A DNA stretch of 64,000 nt from JANSWP01 sp041941305 (GCA_041941305.1 JBGTQJ010000002.1:62001-126000), one strand, 5' to 3'. Positions 33,168-43,177 are shown, counted from the stretch's first letter. Notes: generated by a model from the letters alone, not told the origin. Program-made: numbers and translations.

Positions 33168-34448
33168 TTAATTTTCAGAATCATTAGAAGCTGCTCTATA
33201 GAAAAGCTTTGAGCAATTCTCTTTTGTCAAAATGTTTTTTGCCATTTCCTGAATGTCATTGACCATTACTTTTTGATACAATTTCACCTCTTCATTAATT
33301 TGATTTGCATCACCTAATAATTCATAGAAAGCCAAATTGATGGCTTTATTTAAAATGTTTGCCTCGGAAAAAATTAAGGTACTCTCTATCTTGTTTTTAT
33401 ATTTTTGAAGCTCATTTTGGGGAATTGGTTTTGCTTTTAATTCTTCAATTTCTTCCCAAATAGCTGCTTCCGCTTGTTCCAAACTCACTCCTGCTGCTGG
33501 TTTACCTTCAATAATCAATAAACCAGGATCAATATTGCCCGTGATGTAACAATCTATAGCGCTAAATAACTGTTGATTTTTCAACAGTCGGCGATACAAT
33601 CGGGAAGATTGACCATTGCACAAGACATCTGATAATAAATCTGAAACATAGTAATTATCATCCGATCGTGAAGGGGCGTGAAATGCCAAATACAAAGCAT
33701 CTACAGGAACGTTGCTGTTATTGATTCTTTCCTGCAGTCTTTTTTGAGGAGGTTCCTGGGGAATTTTTCTTTTTGGAACTTGTCTTTTAGGAATATCCCC
33801 AAACCATTTATTGGTCAATGTCTTTATTTTTTCTAGTTTAACATTTCCAGCAATAACTAAAATTGCATTATTTGGTCCATAATATTTGAAGAAAAAATCT
33901 TTTACATCTTCCAGGGTAGCATCCTCTACATGACGGGGTATTTTTCCAATAGTTGGCCAACTATAAGGATGGACTTTATAAGCCATATCAGAAATATGGT
34001 GCCATGCATCTCCATAAGGTTGATTTAGACAAGTTTCTTTAAACTCTTCTACAACTACTTTTCTTTGAACATCCAATACTTTTTCATCAAAATTTAAACT
34101 CAACATTCGGTCACTCTCCAACCAAAGTGCAATTTCCAGATTTTCTGAAGGCAGTACATTGTAGAAATTAGTAATATCGTTGTTAGTAAAGGCATTGTTG
34201 TCACCTCCAGCCAACTGAATTGGTTCATCAAAATCGGGTACATTGGCAGAACCACCAAACATCAAATGTTCAAATAAATGGGCAAAACCTGTTTTATCTG
34301 GTGACTCATCTCTAGAGCCAACATTGTACAAAACATTCACGGCTGCCATTGGAGTACTTTCATCTTCGTGAACCAAAACTCGAAGCCCATTTTCTAATTC
34401 AAATCTTGAAAACTTTATCACTGATCTTCTTTTTTCAAAATTAAGCAA
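33168..34448 (-). CDS. M16 family zinc metallopeptidase
   Basis: The 426-residue protein has the inverted zinc motif HLFEH (H57, E60, H61) and a downstream Glu-rich VVVEEFKE segment supplying the third ligand, so it is the active partner type of the M16B (PqqL/processing-peptidase-like) family. It lacks a signal peptide. In Bacteroidetes this gene is often paired with an inactive M16 partner; no such partner is seen here. The first ten residues (MLNFEKRRSV) are poorly conserved in type, so the true start may be slightly downstream. The IcmF gene ends 60 bp upstream on the same strand. Confidence 0.88.
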   Translation of the reverse strand: MLNFEKRRSVIKFSRFELENGLRVLVHEDESTPMAAVNVLYNVGSRDESPDKTGFAHLFEHLMFGGSANVPDFDEPIQLAGGDNNAFTNNDITNFYNVLPSENLEIALWLESDRMLSLNFDEKVLDVQRKVVVEEFKETCLNQPYGDAWHHISDMAYKVHPYSWPTIGKIPRHVEDATLEDVKDFFFKYYGPNNAILVIAGNVKLEKIKTLTNKWFGDIPKRQVPKRKIPQEPPQKRLQERINNSNVPVDALYLAFHAPSRSDDNYYVSDLLSDVLCNGQSSRLYRRLLKNQQLFSAIDCYITGNIDPGLLIIEGKPAAGVSLEQAEAAIWEEIEELKAKPIPQNELQKYKNKIESTLIFSEANILNKAINLAFYELLGDANQINEEVKLYQKVMVNDIQEMAKNILTKENCSKLFYRAASNDSEN

Positions 34449-34508
34449 TGTAGAATTGGTGATAGCAAGTTTGATATTTTCCTCGTATCCAAATCCTACA
34501 AAATATAT

Positions 34509-37500
34509 TTACATATTTCTCCTATACTGACCTCCCACTTCATAAAGTGCATTCGTAATTTGTCCTAAAGAACAATGTTTAGTTGTCTCTATTAACTCCT
34601 CGAAAATATTGCCATTATTTACGGAAACTTTTTGAAGTCGTTTCAACATCTCTTTTGATTTTTCTGCTTTGGCTTCATGCAAATTTTGAAGTGTTCCGAT
34701 CTGATTTTCTTTTTCTCTTTCAGTTGAGCGAATGACTTCTTTAGGTATGATAGTAGGAGAACCTTCCTTTGATAAAAATGTATTTACACCAATAATTGGC
34801 AAATCACCAGTATGTTTTTGATGTTCGTAATACAAACTTTCTTCCTGAATTTTTCCTCGTTGATACATGGTTTCCATAGCACCCAAAACCCCACCACGTT
34901 CAGTAATTCTGTCAAATTCACTCAAAACAGCCTCTTCTACCAAATCCGTTAATTCATCAATAATAAATGCTCCTTGTAAAGGGTTTTCATTTTTTGCCAT
35001 ACCCAGTTCGTGATTGATAATCATTTGAATGGCAACTGCCCTTCGAACAGATTCCTCTGTCGGAGTTGTAATAGCTTCATCATAAGCATTTGTATGCAAA
35101 GAATTGCAATTGTCATAAATTGCATATAGTGCTTGAAGTGTTGTTCGAATATCGTTAAATGCAATTTCCTGAGCATGCAGGGAACGACCAGAAGTCTGAA
35201 TGTGGTATTTAAGTTTTTGGCTCCGGTCATTAGCACCGTATTTTACCTTCATAGCTTTTGCCCATATCCTTCTCGCCACTCGCCCAATTACTGCATATTC
35301 AGGATCAACCCCATTTGAAAAGAAGAAAGATAAGTTTGGCGCAAAATCGTCAATATTCATCCCTCTACTCAGGTAATATTCAACAAATGTGAATCCATTC
35401 GCCAATGTGAATGCCAATTGGGATATTGGGTTGGCTCCTGCTTCAGCAATGTGATAGCCAGAAATGGAAACCGAGTAAAAATTCCGAACCTCGTTTTCAA
35501 TAAAATATTCCTGTACATCCCCCATTAATTTGAGCGAAAATTCAGTACTAAAAATACAAGTGTTTTGTGCCTGATCTTCTTTTAATATATCTGCTTGAAC
35601 TGTCCCACGCACAGAATTTAACGCTTTAGCTTTCAATTCCTGATAAACTTCTGATTCCAAAATTTGATCTCCTGTTAATCCTAATAACATCAGACCTAAA
35701 CCATTATTTCCATCCGGAATATCTTCATAATATTTCGGTCTTGGCAAACTTCTATCGTCATACAATTCCTTCAATTTCGCTTCTACCAGATGTTCCAAAT
35801 TATTTTCCTTAATGTACCTCTCACATTGTTGATCAATCGCAGCATTCATAAAAAATGCACAAATCGTTGCTGCAGGACCGTTAATGGTCATACTCACTGA
35901 AGTCTTTGGATTGCACAAATCAAATCCTGAATACAACTTCTTCGCATCATCCAAACAACAAACACTTACACCTGAATTTCCAATTTTCCCATAAATATCA
36001 GGACGATGATCGGGATCTTCTCCATATAAAGTCACCGAATCAAATGCTGTGGATAGTCTGGCTGCTGGCATACCCGAAGAAAGGTAATGAAATCGTTTGT
36101 TCGTTCGCTCAGGTCCACCTTCTCCCGCAAACATTCTTGTTGGATCTTCTCCTTTTCTTTTAAATGGAAAAACACCTGCAGTAAATGGGAATTCGCCAGG
36201 AACATTTTCTTGCAGTACCCATTTCAATATTTCTCCCCAATCTTCATATTTCGGCAAAGCAACTCTTGGAATTCTGGAATGAGAAAGTGTTTTAGTAAAA
36301 GTAGGAACCCTAATTTCTCTATTTCTTACTTTATAAATAAATTCATCCGCAGAATAGGCTGCTTTTTTGGAGTCCCAGGCTTCTAATATTTTTCTGCATT
36401 TGTTGTCGAGTTCTGATTCCAATTCCTTATAGTTCTTTTTCAAACTTTCCAGGATTTCAGTACTCATTGCGAGTTGAGATTGCTTCAACGATTCCATCGT
36501 TTTATTCAATGCATACATTCTCCTGGCTATTTCAATCTGTTTCTCAACCCACTTGTCATAATTCCGATTGTTCTCTGATATTTCGGATAGATACCTCGTT
36601 CTATTAGGAGGAATGATGTAAATTTTCTCACTCATGCCTTCCGAAATTTCAAAACCAGATTTCAAATCAGCACTCGTTTTTTCAGCAAGAGTATCTATTA
36701 TTTTCTTATATAAAACATTCGTACCTGGATCATTAAATTGAGAGGCTATGGTGCCATAAACGGGCATAGTATCTGTATCCTCTGAAAATAGTTGATGGTT
36801 GCGTTGATATTGTTTTCTAACATCCCTCAAGGCATCCTGAGCACCTTTTTTGTCAAATTTGTTGAGTGCTACTATGTCTGCAAAGTCAAGCATGTCTATT
36901 TTTTCCAATTGAGTAGCAGCGCCATATTCAGGTGTCATCACATAAAGGGAAACATCCGAATGATCCACAATTTCTGTATCTGATTGCCCAATTCCAGAAG
37001 TCTCCAGAATAATCAGGTCGTATTCTGCAGCCTTCAGGATATCTACTGCTGACTGTACATGTTTGGAAAGCGCAAGATTAGACTGCCGGGTTGCCAAGGA
37101 ACGCATGTAAACTCTTTCCTTATTGACAGAATTCATCCGAATTCTGTCACCCAAAAGTGCTCCCCCTGTTTTGCGTTTTGAAGGATCTACTGAAACAATC
37201 GCAATACTTTTCTTTTCAAAGTCAATCAAAAACCGTCGAATTAACTCATCTACTAAACTTGACTTTCCTGCTCCACCAGTTCCTGTTATACCCAAGACAG
37301 GAATCGTTTTCGTTTGCTTTTTGAGAATGCTTTCAATTTGGGGGCGAACTGCAGTTTGATATAATTCCGAATTATTTTCAGCAACAGAAATGACCTTGGC
37401 AATAGATGCAGCATCCTTATTCAAAAAATGAGTCATTTCTCCATTTAAGCTCATTCCTGTAGCAAAATCACATTGCTTTAATAAATTATTTATCATTCCC

Positions 37501-37898
37501 TGTAAGCCCATCTTTCGACCGTCATCAGGAGAATAAATTCTTGCAATACCATATTCATGTAAATCCTCAATTTCTGTTGGTAATATGGTTCCGCCTCCAC
37601 CTCCAAATATTTTGATATGACCTGCATTTCTTTCTTTCAGCAAATCATGCATATACTTCAAAAATTCATTGTGTCCCCCTTGATAAGAAGTAATGGCAAT
37701 TCCCTGAACATCTTCCTGAATTGCAGTATTTACAATTTCATGAACAGATCGGTTGTGTCCTAAATGTATAATTTCTGCTCCCGAAGATTGGAGAATTCGA
37801 CGCATGATATTGATGGCAGCATCATGCCCATCAAAAAGGGAAGCAGCAGTGACAATTCGAATTTTATTTTTAGGTTGATATGGTGCTATTTTTTCCAT
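34509..37898 (-). CDS. icmF: Fused isobutyryl-CoA mutase (IcmF), B12-dependent
   Basis: The 1129-residue protein fuses three modules: an N-terminal adenosylcobalamin-binding domain (about 10-145, DGHDAAINIM with the lower-ligand His25), a MeaI-type G-protein chaperone domain (about 200-500, Walker A GTGGAGKSS, later NKFDKKGA as the base-recognition loop) and the C-terminal large mutase domain (about 540-1100, with RRIWAKAM, IQTSGRSLHAQE and FNDIRTTLQALYA). This order defines IcmF, which rearranges isobutyryl-CoA and n-butyryl-CoA and also acts on isovaleryl/pivalyl-CoA. Length is typical (about 1100). It probably serves branched-chain amino acid or short-chain fatty acid breakdown. Confidence 0.95.
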   Translation of the reverse strand: MEKIAPYQPKNKIRIVTAASLFDGHDAAINIMRRILQSSGAEIIHLGHNRSVHEIVNTAIQEDVQGIAITSYQGGHNEFLKYMHDLLKERNAGHIKIFGGGGGTILPTEIEDLHEYGIARIYSPDDGRKMGLQGMINNLLKQCDFATGMSLNGEMTHFLNKDAASIAKVISVAENNSELYQTAVRPQIESILKKQTKTIPVLGITGTGGAGKSSLVDELIRRFLIDFEKKSIAIVSVDPSKRKTGGALLGDRIRMNSVNKERVYMRSLATRQSNLALSKHVQSAVDILKAAEYDLIILETSGIGQSDTEIVDHSDVSLYVMTPEYGAATQLEKIDMLDFADIVALNKFDKKGAQDALRDVRKQYQRNHQLFSEDTDTMPVYGTIASQFNDPGTNVLYKKIIDTLAEKTSADLKSGFEISEGMSEKIYIIPPNRTRYLSEISENNRNYDKWVEKQIEIARRMYALNKTMESLKQSQLAMSTEILESLKKNYKELESELDNKCRKILEAWDSKKAAYSADEFIYKVRNREIRVPTFTKTLSHSRIPRVALPKYEDWGEILKWVLQENVPGEFPFTAGVFPFKRKGEDPTRMFAGEGGPERTNKRFHYLSSGMPAARLSTAFDSVTLYGEDPDHRPDIYGKIGNSGVSVCCLDDAKKLYSGFDLCNPKTSVSMTINGPAATICAFFMNAAIDQQCERYIKENNLEHLVEAKLKELYDDRSLPRPKYYEDIPDGNNGLGLMLLGLTGDQILESEVYQELKAKALNSVRGTVQADILKEDQAQNTCIFSTEFSLKLMGDVQEYFIENEVRNFYSVSISGYHIAEAGANPISQLAFTLANGFTFVEYYLSRGMNIDDFAPNLSFFFSNGVDPEYAVIGRVARRIWAKAMKVKYGANDRSQKLKYHIQTSGRSLHAQEIAFNDIRTTLQALYAIYDNCNSLHTNAYDEAITTPTEESVRRAVAIQMIINHELGMAKNENPLQGAFIIDELTDLVEEAVLSEFDRITERGGVLGAMETMYQRGKIQEESLYYEHQKHTGDLPIIGVNTFLSKEGSPTIIPKEVIRSTEREKENQIGTLQNLHEAKAEKSKEMLKRLQKVSVNNGNIFEELIETTKHCSLGQITNALYEVGGQYRRNM

Positions 37899-38095
37899 CT
37901 TTTTGGCAAGGCTAGCAGTTACAAAGCCACTAAGTTCACAAAGAAAATTTTGAGTGTACTTTGTTTCTTTGTAGTATTAAAACAAAATTTGGCATTAAGA
38001 CTTATTAAACAAATAAAGCCTGTTTTGGTTAGATTACAATCCCTAAAATTACGAAATATTTGGCGAGGGTATTTTAAAATTTAACAATCAAATTT

Positions 38096-39175
38096 TCACG
38101 AGGGTTTGGCTTTAAATTGATAATAAACAAACAAGGAAATAATTAACAATATCAAAGCTCCTGCCTGATGAACAGCCCCATAAAAAATGGGAACTTTTCC
38201 AATACAATTTATCACTGTCAAAACGCCCAATAAAAATTGAATAATCAACATTCCAAATAGCAAATTATTTCCAAATCGAAGCCTATTGGAAATATTTAAC
38301 TTTCGAGCTTTTATAAAGAAAATCACAATCATGATTGACAAAATATAAGCTGTTGCCCGATGCAAAACCTGAACTATTCCTTTCGCAAAAATCCCTGTTT
38401 CATAATTCACAATTCCTTCCACATTTGCCTCTGCGGTTGCTGAAAGTGCATTCGCCAAACGATGCCCCTCTATAAACCAGGGAAAATGTGGATGAATCAA
38501 GCCTGCTCTCATACCTGCCATTAATCCACCAAAGACGATTTGAAGCAAAATGATAAGAATAATATTTCTGGAAAATCTTTTCAGATTTGTGTATTCCGCA
38601 TCTGAAGCATAAGGTTGAGTGGATTTCAACCAAGTCCAAAATAGAAAACCAAAAAGCGCTGTGGCAATCGACAGGTGACCTACAAGTTTATAGGCACTGA
38701 CCCAGGTCCGGTTGTCTTCGTGCAAACCACTTGCTACCATTATCCATCCAAAAACTGCTGCAAGAGCAGCAAGTAGAATTACAATACCAAGATTCTTCAA
38801 TAACCATTTTGGAATCCATTTTTTCCATAAAAAAAATAGAAATGGAAATAGAAAAACAAACCCCATTAGCCTTGCCCATAGTCGATGAAAGTATTCCCAA
38901 AAATAGATGACCTTAAATTCAGAGAGACCCATATCAGCATGAAGGCTTTCAAATTGTTTTTTTGCCGCTTGTTTATACTGTTCAAAAGCATTCAGCCATT
39001 CTGACTCATTCATTGGAGGTAAAGTACCTTGAATAACTGCCCATTCTGTAATCGAAAGCCCAGAATCAGTCAAGCGAGTTACCCCACCAATGATTACTTG
39101 AAAAAATACCATAACAAGACCTATGAAGAGCCATATTTTAACAGGTCTTTTTATTTGAAGATTAGAAACACTCAT
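38096..39175 (-). CDS. ctaA: Heme A synthase
   Basis: CtaA/COX15 oxidises heme O to heme A for aa3-type cytochrome oxidase in the inner membrane. The 359-residue protein has eight membrane helices in two four-helix halves, with GGVTRLTDSGLSITEW in helix 1, the heme-ligand EYFHR in helix 2, GLHEDNRTWVSAYKLVGHLS in the middle, VLHRATAY and GAVHQAGALIL near the end. It is the long (alpha-proteobacterial/mitochondrial-like) type. A minus-strand TATTTTTG -7 box at 39194-39201 precedes it. No cytochrome oxidase gene is in the window. The heme genes hemC and hemD lie 21 kb away. Confidence 0.94.
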   Translation of the reverse strand: MSVSNLQIKRPVKIWLFIGLVMVFFQVIIGGVTRLTDSGLSITEWAVIQGTLPPMNESEWLNAFEQYKQAAKKQFESLHADMGLSEFKVIYFWEYFHRLWARLMGFVFLFPFLFFLWKKWIPKWLLKNLGIVILLAALAAVFGWIMVASGLHEDNRTWVSAYKLVGHLSIATALFGFLFWTWLKSTQPYASDAEYTNLKRFSRNIILIILLQIVFGGLMAGMRAGLIHPHFPWFIEGHRLANALSATAEANVEGIVNYETGIFAKGIVQVLHRATAYILSIMIVIFFIKARKLNISNRLRFGNNLLFGMLIIQFLLGVLTVINCIGKVPIFYGAVHQAGALILLIISLFVYYQFKAKPS

Positions 39176-39193
39176 GCATTAAAATTTAGGGAG

Positions 39194-39201
39194 CAAAAAT
39201 A
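39194..39201 (-). promoter_or_regulatory. -7 box of ctaA
   Basis: The minus strand reads TATTTTTG, 19 bp upstream of the ATG, giving a leader of about 13 nt. Confidence 0.4.
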
Positions 39202-39930
39202 AATTGTTTCGTTTCAAAGAAATTCATTTGTAAGTCATCTTGGGTATTAATATTGATTTTAAATTAAAATTTTTAAAAAGCCTTATCATTATCAGTGCTG
39301 TTAGTTTGTAGAAAAATAGTACAGTTAATTTTATGTAATTTCATTTTCCACTTTTGATACATATAATTAACATCTGTTGAACATTCTAAAGCTGCTATTT
39401 TCAAGGATTTATAAAGTTACTCACACGAAAAAGAAAGTTATAAAGAGGATAACTTTTTACTATTAACAGCCTAAAAAGTTATTTCAAAATGTCAATTATG
39501 GGGGCGAATTCCACTATTTTTTGCTCCAAGAATTATTGAACTTACAGAAGAAATAGAAAATCTTTAAAAGTGTTTATAAATGCTGTTGATTTTCACCTAC
39601 TTATTCACAAATTGCGTTGAAAATTGATTTTTGCAAAAGCTTGATTTTTATACCTTTATGAAATTGAAAAATTGCCTTTGTTGATAAGTCTTTTAAATGC
39701 AAAAAATGTTTTTGTTTTTGAAAAAATGATTCTGTTTTGAAAGACTGTGGAGAGCAAAGTTTTGTATTGAGTAAAACAAATTTGTGAAAACAAAAAATAC
39801 CTAAGCAATCCTTTAAAAGAGCTTGATCGTTTCTCCAAATAAGAGGATACAAAAAGACTCATCAGAAATGAAGTTGAGCTATTAGGAGAAATCAAGATGA
39901 TAAAGTTCTTTTTTAATTACTACTAAATTT
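39202..39930. other. Gap of about 730 bp with possible eroded coding sequence
   Basis: This is the longest stretch without a gene. At about 39675-39910 plus-strand translations in neighbouring frames give protein-like pieces broken by stops and shifts (for example NDSVLKDCGEQSFVLSKTNL and EDTKRLIRNEVELLGEIK). They could be a decayed gene, but no family was recognised and the low-complexity sequence makes this weak. Minus-strand frames of about 80 codons exist here but look like chance in AT-rich DNA. No strong hairpin was seen. Confidence 0.35.
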
Positions 39931-40611
39931 ATGTGTGGGAGATTTTCCTTAGCCGCATCCAAAGAAAAAATTCAAGCCGAATTACCCTTTATTGAAACGG
40001 GAAATAATCTTAGAATTAGTTATAATATTGCTCCAACTCAACATGCCTATATTGTAACCAACGACAACCCTGAACGCTTGCAATATGTGACTTGGGGCTT
40101 GATTCCCTACTGGTCGAAAGACGGAAAAAATAGTGGAAAATTGATCAATGCCAGAAGTGAGGGAATTGAAACGAAGCCTTCTTTTAGAATTCCAATTAGG
40201 AAAAGAAGATGTTTGGTAATAGCTGATAGTTTCTATGAGTGGCGACGGGAAGGTGGGAAAAAAGTACCCCACCGAATTTTTCTTAAAAATGGTCATTTAA
40301 TAATTGCTGCTGGTATTTGGGATGTTTGGTATAAGGGAGATTATGCTATCAAAAGTTTTTCAATTATTACCACAGCTCCAAATCAGGAAATGCAATCTAT
40401 TCATAGTAGAATGCCAGTACTTTTGACAAATCAAGGTGCCTATAAAAAATGGTTGGAGTCTCCTAGTTTGGAAGAAACATTGGGTATGTTGAAAACACCA
40501 GAGGATGGAATTTTAACATATTATCAGGTATCTGAAAAAGTAAATTCAGTTAGGAATGATGCACCAGATTTGCATCATGAAGTACCTAAACAACCCAATC
40601 TATTTGATTAA
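39931..40611 (+). CDS. yedK: SRAP domain protein (HMCES/YedK), abasic-site shield
   Basis: SRAP proteins covalently cross-link to abasic sites in single-stranded DNA through Cys2 and protect them during replication. The 226-residue protein starts MCGRFSL, so Cys2 is exposed once Met is removed. It also carries the conserved APTQ, NARSEGIETKPSF, FYEWRREGGKKVPHRI (active-site Glu) and IHSRMPVLL (active-site His). All catalytic residues are present. The start ATG at 39931 is fixed by the need for Cys2. The gene is followed almost directly by palindromic element 3. No LexA-type operator was recognised. Confidence 0.95.
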   Translation: MCGRFSLAASKEKIQAELPFIETGNNLRISYNIAPTQHAYIVTNDNPERLQYVTWGLIPYWSKDGKNSGKLINARSEGIETKPSFRIPIRKRRCLVIADSFYEWRREGGKKVPHRIFLKNGHLIIAAGIWDVWYKGDYAIKSFSIITTAPNQEMQSIHSRMPVLLTNQGAYKKWLESPSLEETLGMLKTPEDGILTYYQVSEKVNSVRNDAPDLHHEVPKQPNLFD

Positions 40612-40631
40612 ATGTGCCCAAATCAGTTATA

Positions 40632-40790
40632 TGAGAGATGGACATCGCACTGCGATGGCAGAAAATAGCCGCTTTAAAGTGGCATTTTGTTCTTTAGAGG
40701 GAGGTTTTTTGATGATTTTCCATCAAATCATCAAAAAACCTCCCTCTATTAGAATTTTTGGCGGCTTTAGCCGCCTTTGTCCACCTCTCA
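40632..40790. repeat. Nested palindromic element 3
   Basis: Outer arms tgagagatggaca (40632-40644) and tgtccacctctca (40778-40790) match at 12 of 13 positions. The central stem is a perfect 24 bp (40695-40718 with 40725-40748, 6-nt loop). Accessory hairpins are catcgc-act-gcgatg (40643-40657), gccgctttaaagtggc (about 40668-40683, one mismatch) and ggcggct-tt-agccgcc (about 40760-40775). It lies 20 bp after the SRAP stop and 45 bp before comM. Its plan resembles that of element 1, with unrelated sequence. Confidence 0.8.
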
Positions 40791-40835
40791 GGTAGTTACC
40801 TTATTTAAATGAATGAAACTAATTGAGAAAAAGCA

Positions 40836-42392
40836 ATGCTTGTAAAAACCTACGCATCAGCAGTAACTGGGGTCGAAGCTCGGACAATAACAGTAGAAGT
40901 CAATACAGGAGGCAGTGTAATAGCTAGTAAGCAATTTTACCATTTGGTGGGTTTGCCAGACAATGTTGTAAGGGAGGGATTTGAGCGGATGGAAGCTGCA
41001 ATTAAAAATATTCGTTGTAGAATGCTAAGGGTAAAAACTGTGGTAAATTTAGCTCCAGCTGATATTAGAAAAGAAGGATCTGCTTATGATTTACCGATTG
41101 CAGTTGGTGTTTTGGCAGCCACTAAACAAGTCAAATCCGATGATTTGGATAAATATGTGATGATGGGAGAATTGTCCTTAGATGGAGGAATCCGCCCGAT
41201 TCGAGGAGCCCTTCCCATTGCAATTCAAGCCAGGGCGGAAAAATTTAAAGGACTTATTGTACCAAAACAAAATGCAAGGGAAGCTGCAATCGTGAATAAT
41301 TTGGATGTTTATGGAGTTGAAAACCTATCTGATGTAGTTGATTTTTTGAATGGAAAATTGGCTTTGGAGCCCACTTTTGTAGAAACAAGAGATGAATTTC
41401 TGGAAAATAAAAACCTATTTAAAGTTGACTTTTCGGATGTAAAAGGGCAGGAAAATGTAAAACGAGCTTTAGAAATTGCTGCAGCAGGAGGACATAATGT
41501 CATTTTAATTGGACCCCCTGGTGCTGGAAAAACGATGCTCGCAAGAAGAATGCCTACTATTTTACCTCCATTTTCGCTGCATGAAGCCCTAGAAACTACC
41601 AAAATACATTCGGTGGCAGGAAGGCTTCCTGCTGATTCTAGCTTGATTTCGACACGTCCGTTTCGTTCACCTCATCATACAATAAGTGATGTAGCCTTGG
41701 TAGGAGGTGGCTCAAATCCTATGCCTGGGGAAATATCATTGTCTCATAATGGTGTATTGTTTTTAGATGAATTGCCAGAATTCAAGAGGTCTGTTTTGGA
41801 GGTAATGAGGCAGCCTATGGAGGAGCGAAAAGTAACCATTTCAAGAGCAAAAATTTCTGTGGATTATCCGGCAAATTTTATGTTGGTGGCTTCAATGAAC
41901 CCCTGTCCATGTGGTTATTATTCACACCCTGACAAAGAATGTGTATGTGGTGCTGGTCAAGTGAAAAGATATTTGAATAAAGTTTCAGGACCTTTATTGG
42001 ATCGTATTGATTTGCATGTGGAAGTGACTCCTGTTTCTTATGACGAATTATCGAGTTTTAGCCCTTCAAAAAAGGATTCAAAAACAATTGTAGAAGAGGT
42101 GACAAAAGCGAGAAAAATTCAGGAGGAGCGATTTAAAAAATATAAAACCATACATTGTAATTCTCAAATGCCGAGCCGCATGGTTAGAGAATTGTGCCCA
42201 CTTAGCCAACCATGTTTGATTTTACTTAAAAAAGCAATGAAAGTTCAAAAGCTATCAGCAAGAGCATACGATAGAATTATTAAAGTAGCCCGTACTAGTG
42301 CAGACCTTTCGGGGAGTGCTGATATTAAGATAGAACATTTGGCAGAAGCTATTCAGTATCGGAGTTTGGACAGAGAGGGGTGGGGTGGATAA
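40836..42392 (+). CDS. comM: ComM/YifB family Mg-chelatase-like AAA+ protein
   Basis: The 518-residue cytosolic protein has an N-terminal Lon-like (ChlI/YifB) domain with VEVNTGGSVIASKQFYHLVGLPD and MMGELSLDGGIRPIRGALP, a central AAA+ domain with Walker A GPPGAGKT (about residues 226-233), FRSPHHTISDVALVGGGSNPMPGEISLSHNGVLFLDELPEF and the four-Cys zinc loop CPCGYY..PDKECVCG, and a C-terminal helical lid. ComM is a hexameric helicase that aids branch migration during natural transformation; in non-competent species its role is unclear. No other competence gene is in the window. Confidence 0.94.
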   Translation: MLVKTYASAVTGVEARTITVEVNTGGSVIASKQFYHLVGLPDNVVREGFERMEAAIKNIRCRMLRVKTVVNLAPADIRKEGSAYDLPIAVGVLAATKQVKSDDLDKYVMMGELSLDGGIRPIRGALPIAIQARAEKFKGLIVPKQNAREAAIVNNLDVYGVENLSDVVDFLNGKLALEPTFVETRDEFLENKNLFKVDFSDVKGQENVKRALEIAAAGGHNVILIGPPGAGKTMLARRMPTILPPFSLHEALETTKIHSVAGRLPADSSLISTRPFRSPHHTISDVALVGGGSNPMPGEISLSHNGVLFLDELPEFKRSVLEVMRQPMEERKVTISRAKISVDYPANFMLVASMNPCPCGYYSHPDKECVCGAGQVKRYLNKVSGPLLDRIDLHVEVTPVSYDELSSFSPSKKDSKTIVEEVTKARKIQEERFKKYKTIHCNSQMPSRMVRELCPLSQPCLILLKKAMKVQKLSARAYDRIIKVARTSADLSGSADIKIEHLAEAIQYRSLDREGWGG

Positions 42393-42528
42393 TAAGAGCA
42401 TTCTTTAAAATAAGCGCGAAATAGGCAACAATTATTATCCAATCCAGCGTTGAAATGACCATATTAACTTAAACTTATACATAATTATGGTTTGGTGCTT
42501 AGCAAATTTAATCAGATTTTATTATCAC

Positions 42529-42536
42529 TATCTTTG
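42529..42536 (+). promoter_or_regulatory. -7 box of gldH
   Basis: TATCTTTG fits TAnnTTTG and would give a 22-nt leader before the ATG at 42565. No -33 TTTG is placed correctly. Confidence 0.45.
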
Positions 42537-42564
42537 ATCTAATTTTAGAATAATTTACGTATAT

Positions 42565-43053
42565 ATGAAATTGAAAATTAAGGGTTTAAACCTATTTTAT
42601 TTTTTGGTTTTTGTGATATTTTTGGGTTGTAAGAAAAATTATCTTTTCGAAGATAGTTACGTGATTGAATCAGGAGAATGGACATACCAAGACACGGTTG
42701 ATTTCAAATTTGAAATTAAGGACACCACAAAAATTTACAATCTTTTTCTTGATTTTGAGCATTCAACTGATTACGAATTCCAGAATTTGTACATTAATAT
42801 ATATACATACTTTCCTTCTGGTAAGAGAATCAAAGAGTTGGTTTCTTTTGAATTGGCAAATAAAGGAGGCGTCTGGTTTGGAGATTGCGATGCAGAGCAA
42901 TGTAAATTGGAGGTTCCCATCCAGCAAAATGCTTTTTTTAGTCTTCCTGGGAATTATGTAATGACTGTTGAACAATATATGAGGAAAAGCCCTTTACATG
43001 GAATTCGTTCTATTGCTTTAAAAATTGAAGAGACTGAACATTCAAGGGAATGA
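42565..43053 (+). CDS. gldH: Gliding motility lipoprotein GldH
   Basis: The 162-residue product has a lipoprotein leader (VIFLGC, Cys22) and the GldH pattern: a YNLFLDFEHSTDYEFQNLYINIYTYFPSG core, F-LANKGGVWFGDC, then a region ending in LPGNYVMTVEQYMR...L.GIRSIALKIE. GldH is a lipoprotein needed for gliding in Flavobacterium johnsoniae and is widespread in Bacteroidetes, including non-gliders. Start and end fit the family length (about 155-165). It is followed by a GH25 lysozyme and a TPR lipoprotein on the same strand, both also predicted envelope lipoproteins. Confidence 0.88.
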   Translation: MKLKIKGLNLFYFLVFVIFLGCKKNYLFEDSYVIESGEWTYQDTVDFKFEIKDTTKIYNLFLDFEHSTDYEFQNLYINIYTYFPSGKRIKELVSFELANKGGVWFGDCDAEQCKLEVPIQQNAFFSLPGNYVMTVEQYMRKSPLHGIRSIALKIEETEHSRE

Positions 43054-43177
43054 GGAACAATGTTTGCAAATGACAAAAGAGTGTTAGTGAAATTTTAAAG
43101 CATATGATTATATAGTCCTAAACTCTATTTTTCCTTTTCTTTAATTTTTAAATGATCTGTTTTCCCATGATAAGCTT

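Noticed and set aside
36087..36386. Plus-strand open frames opposite icmF
   Set aside because: They are antisense to a fully conserved mutase domain and match no protein pattern.
39601..39895. Two minus-strand frames of about 80 codons in the 39 kb gap
   Set aside because: No start context, no family pattern and Phe/Lys/Gln-rich translations expected from AT-rich DNA.
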